A stretch of DNA of 64,000 nt from Stagonosporopsis chrysanthemi (GCA_022560025.1 JAFISE010000036.1:124001-188000); one strand, 5' to 3'; numbered from the stretch's first letter, positions 1-11,999 are shown. Notes: generated from the letters alone by a model not told the origin. Program-made: numbers and translations.

Positions 1-227
1 GTGTTGGCAGAGAGACCAATCAGCTTTGCGCCGCGTTTGGTGAACTCAGGCTCGAGCTTGGCGAAAGCACCGAGCTCGGTGGTGCAGACGGGTGTGTAGT
101 CCTCGGGGTGGGAGAAGAAGATAACCCACTTGTCGCCGATGAACTCGTGGAAGTCGATGGGACCCTGCGTGGTCTCGGCCTTGAAGTTGGGGGCGGTGCT
201 GCCCAGACGGAGAGTCTCAGTGGACAT
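1..227 (-). CDS. 1-Cys peroxiredoxin (Prx6/Prx1 type), 5' part only
   Basis: Thiol peroxidase that reduces hydrogen peroxide and lipid peroxides. The first 75 residues are present, starting at the ATG complementary to 225-227, and the frame runs off the window edge. The N-terminus reads MSTETLRLGSTAPNF, followed by the thioredoxin-fold beta strand KWVIFFSHPEDYTPVCTTE. The peroxidatic cysteine is C48 in the PVCTTE motif. This motif and the spacing from the N-terminus match the Prx6-like 1-Cys subgroup rather than typical 2-Cys Prx. No mitochondrial presequence is visible, so a cytosolic form is likelier, although yeast Prx1 is mitochondrial. It is divergently arranged with the MFS gene at 1939, about 1.7 kb away. 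The resolving and C-terminal parts cannot be judged. Confidence 0.93.
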   Translation of the reverse strand, partial: MSTETLRLGSTAPNFKAETTQGPIDFHEFIGDKWVIFFSHPEDYTPVCTTELGAFAKLEPEFTKRGAKLIGLSAN

Positions 228-1938
228 TGTGCTTGCTGTCCAGCCTCGTCAGTTCTGTCACAATGCTGCAAACATGAGGGGTGGCGGGGTAGCGCGGGGT
301 AACACTCGAGCTTCGCATTGAGCGTACAAGGGAGGAAGCCTTACAAAAAATGGGATTTGTCTTGAAGACGGGTATCTGAAGTGTAATTGTTGCAATGAAA
401 ACAGCAAGCAGAGGATAGAGAGACAGTGAGGCGCTCCAGCGCTTTTACAAGTCCCTTGAAAACGAAGCTCGAGCACCGAACGCAGCTAGCGGGCATTGCG
501 CAATACTCACGTGTTGGCCATACAAAAAGATTTCTGCCATCATACATCCCACGTCGAGCGGGCTTAGACCAATCCTACTCTCCACATGGCGGGCGGTATC
601 GGAGTGCCAATGGTTGTGCCCCTCATGCCCAGAGCAGAGGGAGGACGAGGATACGTTGGAGCAGGGAACGCGCTCGCGCGATCCGAAGCCATCATGGTGT
701 CTTCCAGCGCGTGCGCAAGATGGAGAGCGAGCAGCCAGTCATAGTCTAGTCTTTACTGTCTGATGGTCACTGTTTGTTCGCTTCTGATTACACAAACAGT
801 GTCTGGCTTTCTATCGTCCGCCAGGATCCTTGTCGATACAGACGTGCGTATGAAAGCGTTTGTATGGCATAGATTAACGGAGCTCCTGGGGCCAAGTATT
901 CATACCAAGAAAGCTACGTGATTGCCAGCTTCAGCCCTCTCAGGCATGTGTTGAATTGTTGTGCATGCCAGCGACACTTCGTTGCGGACCTTAGCGTACT
1001 GCTGCGTTGTTGGAATCACGAGAGCTCTGAGAGCTCATTCCCGTCACAGGCAAGCTGTGCGGCAGGATCCGCCGTCAATGATCACAGTGATCTTATGACG
1101 TCTAGTTTTTAAGCTCTAAGCTGCCGTTCTCACAAGAATTGAACATCTAAGCCTCTGAATGTGCGAGAGCAGCTCAATCGTCATCACGGTGTTATTGAGG
1201 GATTTCAAATGTACCACCACTGCATGCGCAGACTGAGAGGGCACCAACGTCGCGACTTCGTCTCAAGGTTGCACGAAACGCGACTTCTCTGACGCCTCAA
1301 GTGCTGCAAAGATAGACTTCACCATAGCGACGCCCTAATCTGCAAAAGGCCTTGTGCCTCTCCCCGAATATAAAGCACTGGCTGGACGGCAACAATGGCA
1401 TCCCTGTTTCTCAGTTCTCCACATCGGTCGGGGAGCTTGACCGTGGTCCGTGAATATTGCTAAAGCCGAATGATATCCAGGAACATGCATCAATCCTCTA
1501 ATGCGCGAATCCTGCGATTGGCCCATCACCTTGACAACGATGACTGTGCATCAGCCTCTTTACCAAGACCGCACTACACTGACCCAATTGGGGTGGACAA
1601 TAATGTGTCGGTGCTCTTCAACTCTCAAGATTACCACTCAGCCAATCATTCTTATTCCCGGCAACCATCAAGCCCTTTCCCAGCGCCCCGGATTCCGTTG
1701 CAACCAGCAGTAAACCCGGCGAAAGCTTACTGTCTAATCGCTCGCTTGGTATGATCGGCCTACGGAAGCCGAGCCTGCCCACACATGTGGACTCCTCCGG
1801 GCCGTTTGAGACTACGATGCTCTAGATTTTAATATCATCATCATCCCCGACTCTCACCTCCTATCAGGTTTTGCCTATTCCTCCGACCTTCTACCAGACT
1901 TTTTGGACAGTAGATCCTGCGAGCATCCAGATGGCATT
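228..1938. other. Intergenic, divergent promoter region
   Basis: 1.7 kb between the start codons of the peroxiredoxin and the MFS transporter, which point away from each other. Open frames here are short, overlap on both strands and carry no recognisable domain. A T/A-rich patch near 1824-1836 lies about 100 nt upstream of the MFS ATG. I see no gene or RNA. Confidence 0.6.
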
Positions 1939-3830
1939 ATGGCAGCTAATCCAGAGATCTACTTACCCAAGGATTCACAAGCAGGAGTGGAACAAAAGAT
2001 TGACAGCTCGGGAATAACGGCATTCCCCGTGGTCGACTCCCAAAGAGCCTCTGACCCCGCCTCCGGCAGCAGCAAGGACATGGAGAAAGAGAAGTACGAA
2101 GAGCAAGAGGAGGACTTGACTGACAATGACCTTCCTGTCAATTCCAGCACTGAAGAAATCGTCTGGAGGTACCTGACCTTTGAAACGGAGCTTCCACATC
2201 CGACGAGTCTGCTTCCGTCAATACATCCGACAACGGCTACCGACCACGGCACACCTCCAGAGCCACCAAACCTTGCGAAGTACACAAACCCGTTCGATTG
2301 GACCGAGAAGAGGAAGAATTTTACAATGTGGGTCGCCTGCGCTATCACGGCTCTTACGGCGTACTCTGCAGGGTCGTATACGCCCGGTGTTGCACAGATG
2401 TCGGCGGAATGGGGTGTTAGCAATGTTGCGGTCCTAGTCGGCATCACAACGTTCACAACCGGTATGTTGCTGAAGCCAGTATTCGAATGTCTGTGATTCT
2501 GATCACCTGTTAAGGTTTTGGAGTTGCACCCATGGTTCTAGCTCCATTCTCTGAGATCAACGGCCGTCGCCCCGTTTTCATCGCATCGGGCATTCTGTTC
2601 GTTATTTGCCAACTATGCACTGGCTTCACGCAATCGTACGCAGGCATGCTTGTAGTACGCTTCCTGGCAGGCGTAGGTGGCTCGACGTTCTCAACCATGG
2701 TTGGAGGCGTAGTGTCCGACATCTACCACGCTGAAGATCGCAACACGCCAATGGCTCTCTTCTCAGGAGCAGCGTTATTCGGCACAGGCTGGGGTCCTTT
2801 GGTGTCCGGATTCATCGCACAGAACCTGTCGTGGAGATGGATCTTCTATCTGCAAACCATTATGGCTGCAGTCATGGTCGCCTTCATCTGTGTCATCTTC
2901 AAAGAGACCCGGGGCTCGGTGCTGCTCTCTAGGAAAGCCAAAGCCCTCAACAACTGGTACGATGCGCGCGAAGCAGCAGGCTACTACGGCCTCAATGTGC
3001 CCAACACCGAGAAGCCCGGCTCCATCATCTCGCAGCGTCTCCGTTGGAAAGTCAAAGCCGACGAGGAACGCGCCTCGCTCAAGACCATGATCGCCGTCTC
3101 ACTCTACCGCCCCTTCCACCTCCTCTTCACTGAGCCTGTCGTCTTCTGGTTCTCGCTCTGGGTCGCCTTCTCTTGGGCTGTGCTGTACCTGACGCTGGCC
3201 GCCATCCCGCTCGTCTTCACGCGTAACCATGGCTTTTCGCTGCAACAAGCTAACGCCGTCTTCGCAGCTATGTGCGTTGGCGCGCTGATCGCAAGCGTGC
3301 TGGCCATCTACCAGGAGAAGCTCGCGCGCAAGCATGGCAAGCTGGTCAACACGCCCGAAGGTCGTCTGTACTTCGCCTGCGTGGAGAGTGCGTGCATGCC
3401 CATCGGCCTATTCATGTTTGGCTGGACCAGCGCAAGTAGCATCCATTGGATTGTGCCTACGATCGCTGTTTCAATCGCGACGATTGGCATATTTACCATT
3501 TATCTCAGCGTGTTCAATTACCTAGCTGATACGTATCATCGCTATGCCAGCTCTGCACTCGCCGCGCAGTCGTTCTGCAGGAACATGCTTGGTGAGTCTT
3601 TTCGCCTTTCTCTCCCTCGTCTTGACAAGATCATAGTACTGATGCAAATTGAAGGTGGTGTCTTCCCCCTCGTCACAATGCAGATGTATAACGACCTTGG
3701 TTTCGGCCCTGCCAGTAGCTTGCTAGGCGGTATCGGCACACTGTTGACGGTCGTGCCGTGGATTCTGGTCTTCTATGGGCCGAAGATCAGGGCGAGAAGC
3801 AAGTTCGCGAGCGAGATCATGAACACATGA
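1939..3830 (+). CDS. MFS drug/polyamine transporter, DHA1 family
   Basis: Proton-coupled major facilitator for small molecules in the plasma or vacuolar membrane; substrate unknown. Two introns, 2462-2514 and 3592-3654 (GT-AG, both keep frame), give 591 aa. The first in-frame ATG is at 1939. A hydrophilic, acidic N-terminus of about 130 residues precedes TM1. The first splice restores the loop 2-3 signature: the junction reads TTG/FGVAPMVLAPFSEINGRRP, containing the PxSExxGRRP element of DHA1 carriers. Later helices include the WRWIFY segment after TM5-6, and the protein ends soon after the last helix. The family (TPO, CYHR, FLR-type) exports polyamines or antifungals or takes up vitamins, so specificity is open. 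No biosynthetic genes adjoin it. A 15-bp tandem repeat follows 30 nt after the stop. Confidence 0.93.
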
Positions 3831-3860
3831 ACTAATAAGAAAGGGGATGGTGGGAGGCAG

Positions 3861-3920
3861 TATAGACCTGAACGATATAGACGTGAACGATAAAGACGTG
3901 AACGATATAGACGTGAACGA
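3861..3920. repeat. 15-bp tandem repeat, four copies
   Basis: Four consecutive near-identical 15-mers of the form TATAGACGTGAACGA, with single-base differences in copies 1 and 3. They start 31 nt after the MFS stop codon, so they probably lie in its 3' UTR. The rest of 3831-4142 shows nothing else. Confidence 0.9.
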
Positions 3921-4142
3921 TAAGCATAAGATACCCCAGCTCCATATTTTATGAATGCAACAATGAAAGCCGTCCTGGAAATGGTCTTAGTTGGTGTTCG
4001 TACAGAACGGAACGCCCATGTACGCCGTCAATCCAAAGTTTGCCGCCACATCTGACTCAGTGGCGTTTCCTGCACTGAAGCCAAAAATTCCTCAAGCAAA
4101 TGCCACGCCATCTATGAATGCAATACACAAACTCTCACGCAA

Positions 4143-5996
4143 TCAAGCATCTTCCATCACCACCTCGCTCCCCTCCCTTCTTGGGCCCACCACCTCACTC
4201 TCAGCGCCTATCTCCACAATCACATTACACACGCCATCCGCCCAGACCGCGAAAGCGCGCTCGGTGAGGACGTGATACCAGCTCTCCGCGCTGTCGATGA
4301 CGGTCCACCCCGTGGGGCCGATGGTCTTGACCGTGTAACTCGGCGCTCCACCACTGCCACTCCTAGTACTAGCAACAGGCACAGACGCATCTGATGCGAG
4401 AAGCTGCCCGTCGTCGTCATGTAGCGCATTCGCTGCCGCCGCCAAGCCACGCAAGTTGTCCGTCTCTGCTTTCATCCCCTCCGTTTCTCCACTACCCCCC
4501 ACCATTGTGTCGGATCCACTACTACCACCGCCTGGTTTCAAACCCGGATACAGCACCTCGGCACGGTCGACCATTGCAGCAACCTGCTCTAGAAATGCGG
4601 TGTAATTGTAGAATGTCAGGTGCGCAGGGCGGGTAGTGGCGATGCGTTTCTCGTCCAGCTTGGTGGGTTTCGAGGTGCTGGGCGTGTGGAGCAGGAAGAT
4701 GTTGATGTTCGTCAGGTATGGGTCGGCTGATGCGGGAGGGAAGGGAGCAGTGAAGGGCAGTGGGGATGTGAGCATGGAGAGTGGTGTGGAAGGCGCGAGA
4801 ACGTTGAGAGGGTGTGATTGTATGGTCCTCGCGGAGGGTGGTGTGGATGGCGATGATCTCGGGGCACGCTGGAGCGTGGGATCGAGTGCGGTGTAGGGCT
4901 GGTGCTCGGCATGAGGGGCTGGTGAGCTCTGGTGGCTGTGGGCGTCGACACTGCTGTCTTTCTCTGTCTTCTTCGTCCCTTTCCGGGTGTCGATAGCGTA
5001 CAGTCTCTGGCGCTCATTGGTGACCATCCTCCTCATCAGGGGCGTGACAAGACTGATGATCTTGTTTCCATCTCGCGGCCATACCAGCTTCTCTCCACAG
5101 CTTTCCTCTTCTCCCAAAGCTGCAGCAGCTTCGTGGCTCTCCCTCTCGCCGAGCTTCTCAACATGCTCGCCAAAGAATTGCTCACCCACCCCACCGTCAG
5201 CCAGGAAACTCCTCACGCAGTTAAATAGCCGCAACTTGACCATATCTGTATCACCCTTTCCGCGGTTGCCAACGCAAGCCTGACGTTCAGGGTGAGCAGG
5301 TGAGAGCATGTAATTTTTGGCGAGGGCTTGCAGGGCGATGAAATTCTCGGGCGTGATGTTGAGGGACATGAATAGTTTTGACATGGGTGGGCGGGTGTAT
5401 TTGCGTGATGCGTTAAAGGTGGAGCGACGGAAAAGAGCGGCAGCTGAGTGAACGCCTGCTGCACGGGCATCGAGGAGGAGGCTATCACGCGATGGTGAAG
5501 GGCTGGTCTTGGATGCTGGAGAGCGCATGACGATATCGATGTCATTGGTATTGAGGTTGAGATCCATGGAGGATGTGTCAATGCGACGGCGTTTCGCAAC
5601 TGAGCTGTTGTCCTTCTGGCTTGAGGTAACAACGCCGGTATGAGGATTAGAGCCACGCCTTCTCTTGCCATCTGCACTCGGATCCGCCGATGTTGCCATA
5701 TCAGCGTTGAGAGCACCGGACTCTTGCCCTGCAGCTGTTGTTGCAGCTTCCAGAAGCTCAACCAAGTTGTGGTTCTCCTCAAAGTCGCCATGGTGACCAT
5801 CTCCAGGTCGGCGAGCGGCATGTTCAGGATACAAGGGTAGAAGTCGGGTTTCTGCTGCTTGCTTCATGGTGGCGGTGGGTGTAGATCCACATTCTTTTTC
5901 CTGAACTGATGCAGTCCGGGCATCAGCGTCTAGGCTATTGGCATCTGTAGGCAGCTGACCAGCACACGTCTGATAGTAAGGGGCGTTTGCTGCCAT
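4143..5996 (-). CDS. Unrecognised 617-aa nuclear-type fungal protein
   Basis: Single-exon frame from the ATG complementary to 5994-5996. I do not recognise a named domain. Residues 1-170 are low-complexity with two basic clusters (DGKRRRGSN and AKRRRID) that look like nuclear localisation signals. A compact, probably folded block follows at roughly 190-330, with TRPPMSKLFMSLNITPENFI, then ALAKNYMLSPAHPERQACVG, then VKLRLFNCVRSFLADGG. This is the most protein-like part. The rest alternates Ser/Pro-rich linker with a second ordered stretch (HLTFYNYTAFLEQVAAMVDRA) and an end segment around TVIDSAESWYHVLTERAFAVW. The length, codon use and conserved-looking blocks argue it is real. Its 3' end faces the MFS gene. 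A regulator or chromatin-associated role is only a guess. Confidence 0.82.
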   Translation of the reverse strand: MAANAPYYQTCAGQLPTDANSLDADARTASVQEKECGSTPTATMKQAAETRLLPLYPEHAARRPGDGHHGDFEENHNLVELLEAATTAAGQESGALNADMATSADPSADGKRRRGSNPHTGVVTSSQKDNSSVAKRRRIDTSSMDLNLNTNDIDIVMRSPASKTSPSPSRDSLLLDARAAGVHSAAALFRRSTFNASRKYTRPPMSKLFMSLNITPENFIALQALAKNYMLSPAHPERQACVGNRGKGDTDMVKLRLFNCVRSFLADGGVGEQFFGEHVEKLGERESHEAAAALGEEESCGEKLVWPRDGNKIISLVTPLMRRMVTNERQRLYAIDTRKGTKKTEKDSSVDAHSHQSSPAPHAEHQPYTALDPTLQRAPRSSPSTPPSARTIQSHPLNVLAPSTPLSMLTSPLPFTAPFPPASADPYLTNINIFLLHTPSTSKPTKLDEKRIATTRPAHLTFYNYTAFLEQVAAMVDRAEVLYPGLKPGGGSSGSDTMVGGSGETEGMKAETDNLRGLAAAANALHDDDGQLLASDASVPVASTRSGSGGAPSYTVKTIGPTGWTVIDSAESWYHVLTERAFAVWADGVCNVIVEIGAESEVVGPRREGSEVVMEDA

Positions 5997-7013
5997 GGTC
6001 GCTATCTGATCATGAAAAAGGGAAGATGGTCGGTCTCACAATGAGATCGAGAAGGTCGAACGTTGTCAATCTACAAACGCAAGTAAGTATTCGAACAAAA
6101 TCTTGGGGTAATCAACACAGAATGTACGAAAGAAGTGTCAAAGACTCGATGCCGATCCACCATCTCGAGGGCCATAGACCACCTTTTGAACGCAACCAAT
6201 CCCAGCAATTGTTGTTTGCGCCCACGCATTCACCATGCGGCGGTTTGCTCACTGCAACGGAAAGCATGTGCGGTGAGATGGTTTGGACCAGAGCAAACAG
6301 CTTCGCAAAGCAAAAAGCCATCTCAAAGTAGGAATACATCATCTCTGCATACACGAGCAATCTTCAAACACTAAGATTGCAAGCAGTTTGCGCACCTGTT
6401 CTGCTGCTGGTTACTTGCTGGAACACGCTTGTTCAAGCGCGATGCAGCAGCCGACCAGCGGCGGCAGGGATTGTGTTTGCTGATCCGAACCGCGGGATGA
6501 TGGATCGTGGAGGCGTTTGCTTTGTTTGCACTTGTGCACGCGAGGAGTTTGCGCGGATTGCACTGAACTGCAGAGCACGGGCCGAGCTAGGCTGCTTAGT
6601 CACGATTACACTGCCAGCTGTGCATACGGGTCGGGTTCGCACGCAAGACGAGGAGGTTTCCTTGGATTTTCAAATACGATAGAAATGGTACGGCAGTTTC
6701 GTGGTGCTGTTGTTATTCTATTTTGAACTTTGCTGGATCGAACGTGGTTGTGAGCATTCTGGGTTGCCGAATCCGGCGATTTTGGTGTTAGTGAGGTATT
6801 AGGAGGAAGTCGCTTTCGAGTTGTGCGTTGTACAAGAAAAGAGCATGCTGCGCTTGGTTCATGCAATCGAATAGGGTCATCTTTTGCGTTCAAAGGTGCT
6901 AATGATCTGAGCATGGATGGTATTTATCACAATCATGATTGGGTATCCTCCCATATGACGCCGAGAACAAAATCCCTCCTGAACCAAAACGCCTGTCCGA
7001 AGTGTGACTTCAC
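5997..7013. other. Intergenic, no gene seen
   Basis: 1.0 kb upstream of the 617-aa gene and downstream of the DUF3431 gene. Only short overlapping frames without domains; presumably promoter of the former and 3' UTR of the latter. Confidence 0.55.
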
Positions 7014-8304
7014 CTAGAAACCATCGCCTTCATGCCACTCTCTCCCAGCCTCTTCTGCTCTGTTTCTGGGATCTCTCCCCCTCTCTTCCGCCTCGTCCCT
7101 CAGACGATCCACAATCGGTCTCAACCGGTCAATATCTGAGTGCAACTCGCGATCCTTCCCAGTTTCAGGCACCTCTAACTCCTTCAATTTTTCCTCGTCG
7201 CCCTTCTCTTTCGCCTCCTCGATCTTTTTTCCCTTGTCTTCCCAATCCCTAAGGTCTCTCTCGCGATCTCCTAGCTCGGTCTTCAGGTTCGTGTAATTCG
7301 TGAATTCGTCTTCGCCGCCGAAACATGTCCCGTATTGATCGCAGAAGCAGACGTGTTCTTTCGGGCAGAAAACGGCTTCGCCTGTAAACACGAACTGCCA
7401 CACGTACTCCCAAATGCGGCCGGATAGTTGATCTGGTATCTTGGTCTGGAACAGCCACTCCCGGTACCAAACGTACTGCGCATGGCTCTTAGCTTGTATG
7501 CGCTCTCGGCTGAGCGCGAATTGGGCGCAGCACGGTTGGGCTAGCATGGTGGGTATCGCGTCGAGAGGAAATAGTTCTGACCAGGACTTTGCAAGCAGGA
7601 CCTCTTCCTGCTTGAAATCGTTCTGTTCTGTCTCTCCCGGGTGCATCCAGTCCGGACAGCCGGGATACCAGCTGCATCGCAGGTTGACGAAGCCTTCGCG
7701 CCAGACACGCGGGCGAGAAAGGCGAGAGATCATTTTGGCGGCATCGTTGCCGAGTATCTCGTCATTGTGCCATGCCTGCAGAATGAAACTGTAAGCTCAT
7801 GTCTGTTTGTATGTATGCAGAGTTGCCTACAATTTGATGCGCGTGCATGAACAGCGTCACATCAGCGAGCACGTCGTAATGGTCGATGATATAGGTAAGA
7901 TAGACCATAACTTCATGCCCTTTGTTCTTGGGTGGGTGAAGCGGTGCAGACGGATCATCAACAACATAGATGGCAGTCTCCTGGTCCGGAAGCTCGCGCT
8001 GCAGCCACTCCATATTCTCATCTTTCGTCCTTGCGATCACGAGCGTCGAAGTATAGTTATGGCCTCTCGGTAGCGCCGAGCCAGCTTTGAAGTCCGGCCT
8101 GGGATTCCAGTTGGCATACTCTGGCTCTTGTTGGCTTGCGCCAGATGCATCGTGCGCATGACTGTTGCCTATGTGCTCTCCAAGCCCAATGTGCTGCGGT
8201 AACCCCTCCCATGTCTTGTGCACAGCGTCGCCAGAGAAGAAGAAGAGGAGAATCGAAACGGTCGCGGCGAAGGCGAGGAAAGGAATGACTTTCTTCCTGG
8301 TCAT
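7014..8304 (-). CDS. DUF3431 family membrane-anchored protein
   Basis: Two exons joined across a 55-nt intron (7776-7830) give 411 aa. The splice joins FMHAHQI to AWHNDEILGNDAAKMI, a continuous conserved block of the DUF3431 family. The N-terminus has a short basic start, MTRKKV, then one hydrophobic helix (about 6-24), which suggests a type II Golgi or ER anchor with a lumenal catalytic-like domain. The core includes VIARTKDENMEWL, a set of cysteines around CPKEHVCFCDQYGTCFGG, and RCSWYPGCPDW. The last 80 residues are charged, Glu/Arg/Lys-rich and probably coiled coil. DUF3431 proteins are common in filamentous fungi and resemble glycosyltransferase-type folds, but no biochemical role is established to my knowledge. 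Neighbours give no clue. Confidence 0.9.
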
Positions 8305-10174
8305 TGTATCGTGCCCAAAGGGCGAGTATGTGGGGTATGCGCTGCGAATGAACGAATAGCAGTCCTCACAAAGTAGAGAAACACGACAACTGCTTTCTGT
8401 ACAACATTGTCAGCAAGTCGCGACCGCAACTTGTATCGGCTCGCATGCGCTTACATTGGAGTAGCCGCGCGGCGTGCTGTTGCATTCACTTGTAGCAAGC
8501 GGACAATGGAAAGTGTCCCTGACAAGGAGGGCATCGACAATGGAAGGCAAAGCATGTGTCGAGGAAGCACACACGGCTGGACAGAGCACAGAGGACAGGA
8601 GTTGCCTTGGTGTACCAAGAGCGACCAGACTCGTATCTGCGCCCATCATATGCAAGCCAAAGCAACGTCAGCTCACCACTTTCGTGCCGAATGCGTTAGG
8701 ACCCAGCCGTTGCTCCGAACCCAGACTCAGGGGTTAGGCTCAATTGGGTGCAACGCCAGTCCTGAGACGAGCTGCATCCAGGCACCATCCATGGCAGCGA
8801 TGATTCCCTGCAGCATTTTGCTGCTTTTGTGCCGTTGAAAGATCATGATGTCTACAGAGATGGAGCACGGTTGGACTGGATTCAGAATAGGGCGGACCCT
8901 CAGATTGCGCTACGGGATCTACGGGGTCTCCACACGTCTACGTAAGCTTCCGCAACACCCAGTGGAGGTTTTATGCAGGTACCAAATTGTCTCAGGCGAC
9001 CGTCACCATTGCGCATGCACGAGGGATGTCAAGATTGGACTTCCATAACGAACAGCAGCAAGGGCGACAGCACCTTGTTCACGATCGTGAATCGGGTTTG
9101 CAATCGATGGCTGAGTCCAAGCGCTGCAGGGTCACTGCAGGTTCGCTGCCGACGATTCATCGCTTACCCAAATCAAAAACTAGCAAGGCTGACGTCCTGC
9201 TGATGCTGCCCTACAACCTGATCGACGGCACATACGATGCGCTCTTGAGTCTTTTTCGATTACTCCACCTCGCGGACGAGTAAATGTGCTACAGCACGAA
9301 TCCTGAGATGAGACTGTGCAAGAGCAAAACGAGAAGTACAAAAACAGAAGCAGGGACACGCACCTTCATCTGCAGCCACCCGTTGGCCAGAGCTCGCGAC
9401 CCACAGGATCTGCCATTGCGGTGACAACATGCAACAACGCAAACATCAGAAATCGTTTGCATGCCGTCGTTACGGGCACTGGCACGAGACAACGTAGGGA
9501 TTTTGAGGCCGGACCCGCCTGCTTGCAGTGCATTGCAGACAGTTTTACATGGTGTAGTACAAAGTGGATCTGTCTTATCGATGCGTCTTAAATGAGACAG
9601 GGTATCGCGCAATCACCTGGCGGTGTTTGCTGAAGTAGCTGGAAGGCGCGAATCGCTGGCCACTTCTATGCGTTTTGTCGTGAGCTGTTGACACGGGCGC
9701 GATTATGATAGGTGATAGTGACAATATTTAGACAGTGTTGGTGGCGCGGCAGGTGGTGCGGATGAATTATTTGACGTCCAGGTTGCATCGAAAGGGAAGT
9801 TATAGAAGTACAATTTGGTGTCGACGAAGATGACCCAGACGACTGATGCTCCCAAGGGCTGTGAGTGACGCCCAGAAGCCTTTACCGAGTGCCGATAACT
9901 GTTTCTCCAAGGAAAACTACCGAGCCGAAGATGTGTGGGAATTGTCGAGCTGCAAGATGGCAAACTATCAAAGTGTGCTACCGTGCGCTGCTGCGAATTA
10001 TATCGATGAACTTTTGCCGACCATTCCCGTAAAGCCGAATTATGAAGCGAACCCATTGGTGTACCCATGGGGTTACATGCGTGAAGTGCTGAAAGAGTAG
10101 TTTTCCTTGACCAGAGGTAGCCCTGCGAAGCTTAACTTAGTACCGCTGGGGTTCTGCCCTGATTAGCAGAGGAG
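8305..10174. other. Intergenic, no convincing gene
   Basis: 1.9 kb with frames up to about 140 aa on both strands, none with a recognisable domain or a plausible exon chain. Likely promoter of the DUF3431 gene plus the 3' region of the RRM gene. Confidence 0.5.
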
Positions 10175-11244
10175 CTAGCGGTAGGAGCGATCGTAATCAC
10201 CATCGTACGAACGGCCTCCGCCGTACGACTCGCGGGGAGGAGGAGCATCGTAGCCACCAGAGCCACTGGCTGGGGGAGGAGGTCGGTCGTAGTAGCCGCC
10301 ACCGCCACGACGATCGTCACGGCCGCCATCGCGACCACCTTCGCGACCACCTTCGCGACCACCTTCACGGCCACCTTCACGGCCACCGTAACCGCGATCA
10401 GAAGCGTAACGGTCGACACCACGAGGACCATAGTCATCTCGTCGGCCTCCACCGTAGCCGCGGTCGTCGTAGCGGCGAGAGCCATAGTCATCACGGCGGC
10501 CGTAGCCACCTCCACCGCGGCGATCGTCACCGTAGCGGTCGCCGTAGCGAGGACCTCCACGGCCGCCCCTGCCGCCACCGCCGGTGCTGCCACCGCCGAA
10601 TTCTGTGCTGATGTCAGTGTGTACGCGGTCGACGTGAACAGCCATACTTACCACGCTTGGGAGGACCGTAGTACTTGCCCGGAGTTGGCGTACGGGGGCG
10701 CGCGCGGCGAGCCTTCTCGATGCTCAGAGTCCTGCCTTGGTGGACCTCACCCTGCAGACCCTCCTTGGCGGCGTCTGCCTGCTCGGCGGTGACCATTTTG
10801 ACGAAGCCGAAGCCGCGAGACTCCTTGGTGTGGGGATCGCGCATGATGTTGCACTGCTCGACCTCACCGTATTTCTCGAACAGACGCGTGACCTCATCCT
10901 CGGTCAGTGAGGGGTGAATGCCGGTGACGAACAAGTTAGAGCCTTCGTTGCGGCTCTCTTCCGCCTCGCGGTCACGAGGCTGCTGCGGCGGGCCACTGGG
11001 AGGGCGTTAGCAGGGCAGACCATCAGCAGACACTTGCACAATACACACCGGCTATCACGGTCGTTGGGAGAGGCACTGCGGGCGCGCGCGTTGTCGCTGT
11101 CACGGCCTTCACGGCGCGGTGACCTGCTGCGGTCGCGCTCGTAGCCGCGAGGCTCGTCTACGCGTCCGTGTCAGCGAATAGTGTAGTGGCACAGGGAGAG
11201 GGAGACAAACCGTCGTAGCCGCGCTGATCGTTCTCGTATTCCAT
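10175..11244 (-). CDS. SR/Tra2-like RRM protein with RG/RD-rich tail
   Basis: RNA-binding protein, probably a splicing or mRNA-export regulator in the nucleus. Four exons (introns 10603-10651, 10996-11048, 11158-11210) give 304 aa from the ATG complementary to 11242-11244. Residues 1-67 contain RS/RD dipeptides (RDRSRSPRREGRDSDNARAR). One RRM spans about 68-145, with RNP2 as NLFVTGIH and RNP1 as RGFGFVKM, the arrangement of transformer-2 and related SR factors. The tail from about 163 is Gly/Arg/Asp/Tyr-rich with repeated GGRE/GGRD units and a PPPP run, typical of low-complexity phase-separating tails. The antisense strand shows a long Ala/Val-rich open frame that is only a composition artefact of this tail. 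A precise orthologue name is not assigned. Confidence 0.93.
10326..10392. repeat. 12-bp coding minisatellite
   Basis: About five tandem copies of a 12-bp unit (plus-strand form CGACCACCTTCG, drifting to CGGCCACCTTCA) inside the last exon of the RRM gene. They encode the repeated GGRE/GGRD motif. The unit is a multiple of three, so copy-number change would keep the frame. Confidence 0.85.
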
Positions 11245-11999
11245 CTTGTGCTGCGGTGGGGGTTGCAGTGTTGATGGCGATGACGGAGGTGAGGTGTTGT
11301 TGTCGGCCAGAAGGTCTGGATTTTTTGGCAGCAATGGCAGGGCTGATCGACAGAGCCGCGCCTTTATTTAGTAAGCGTTCACGCTAGTCAGGCTGCCGCC
11401 AGAGAGATGCAACCTTGCAAGTGAGTGGGGACAAATTCACGACAGACAGATGTCTTTGGTGCCCCTGGAATGCCGCACTTTTATGGGCGAGACGTGCGCT
11501 GCGGTCAGATCGAACAAAGGCAGGCGCTCGCTCTTGGCGCTCAGAGTGAGGCAAGTGCAGGAAACAGCTTTTCCAACGTCCTATCAAAGGCTTGAAGCGA
11601 CCTGTCACCGCGACTCCACGTGTCTTCACTTGCGAAAGACCTGCCGTCTCTCGTCCAAGCAAGTCTTGCTGCCCTCAGGCGCATTTGAACGACCATGCAT
11701 AAGGCCGCAGCATCAGACAAAAGGCCCCGACATTTGTATCGTTGCTGGATTACTAGAACTGCCAGTCTGGCCTGCAGCAACCATCATATCACTACCCCCT
11801 GCTAAAATGCCTCATGAAAGACCAACGCCGAGATCCCACAGCGACAGTCAAGTGGCATCTTGCCACACCAGCAGAGCCAAACTCCAGATGCGCCTCATCT
11901 ACAAAGCCAGGGGATATGATACATAAGCAAAGGTAATACAGGCATGTGCCAAATGTTAATGCCGGGAGCAAAAGTGAAAAGTGTGAGTAGGAAACCAAA
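11245..11999. other. Intergenic, promoter of the RRM gene
   Basis: 755 bp between the RRM gene start and the 3' end of the NTO1-like gene. Nothing recognisable beyond short frames. Confidence 0.55.

Noticed and set aside
10132..10593. 153-aa Ala/Val/Thr-rich minus-strand frame overlapping the RRM gene tail
   Set aside because: It is an out-of-frame reading of the repetitive RG/RD tail; composition alone explains it.
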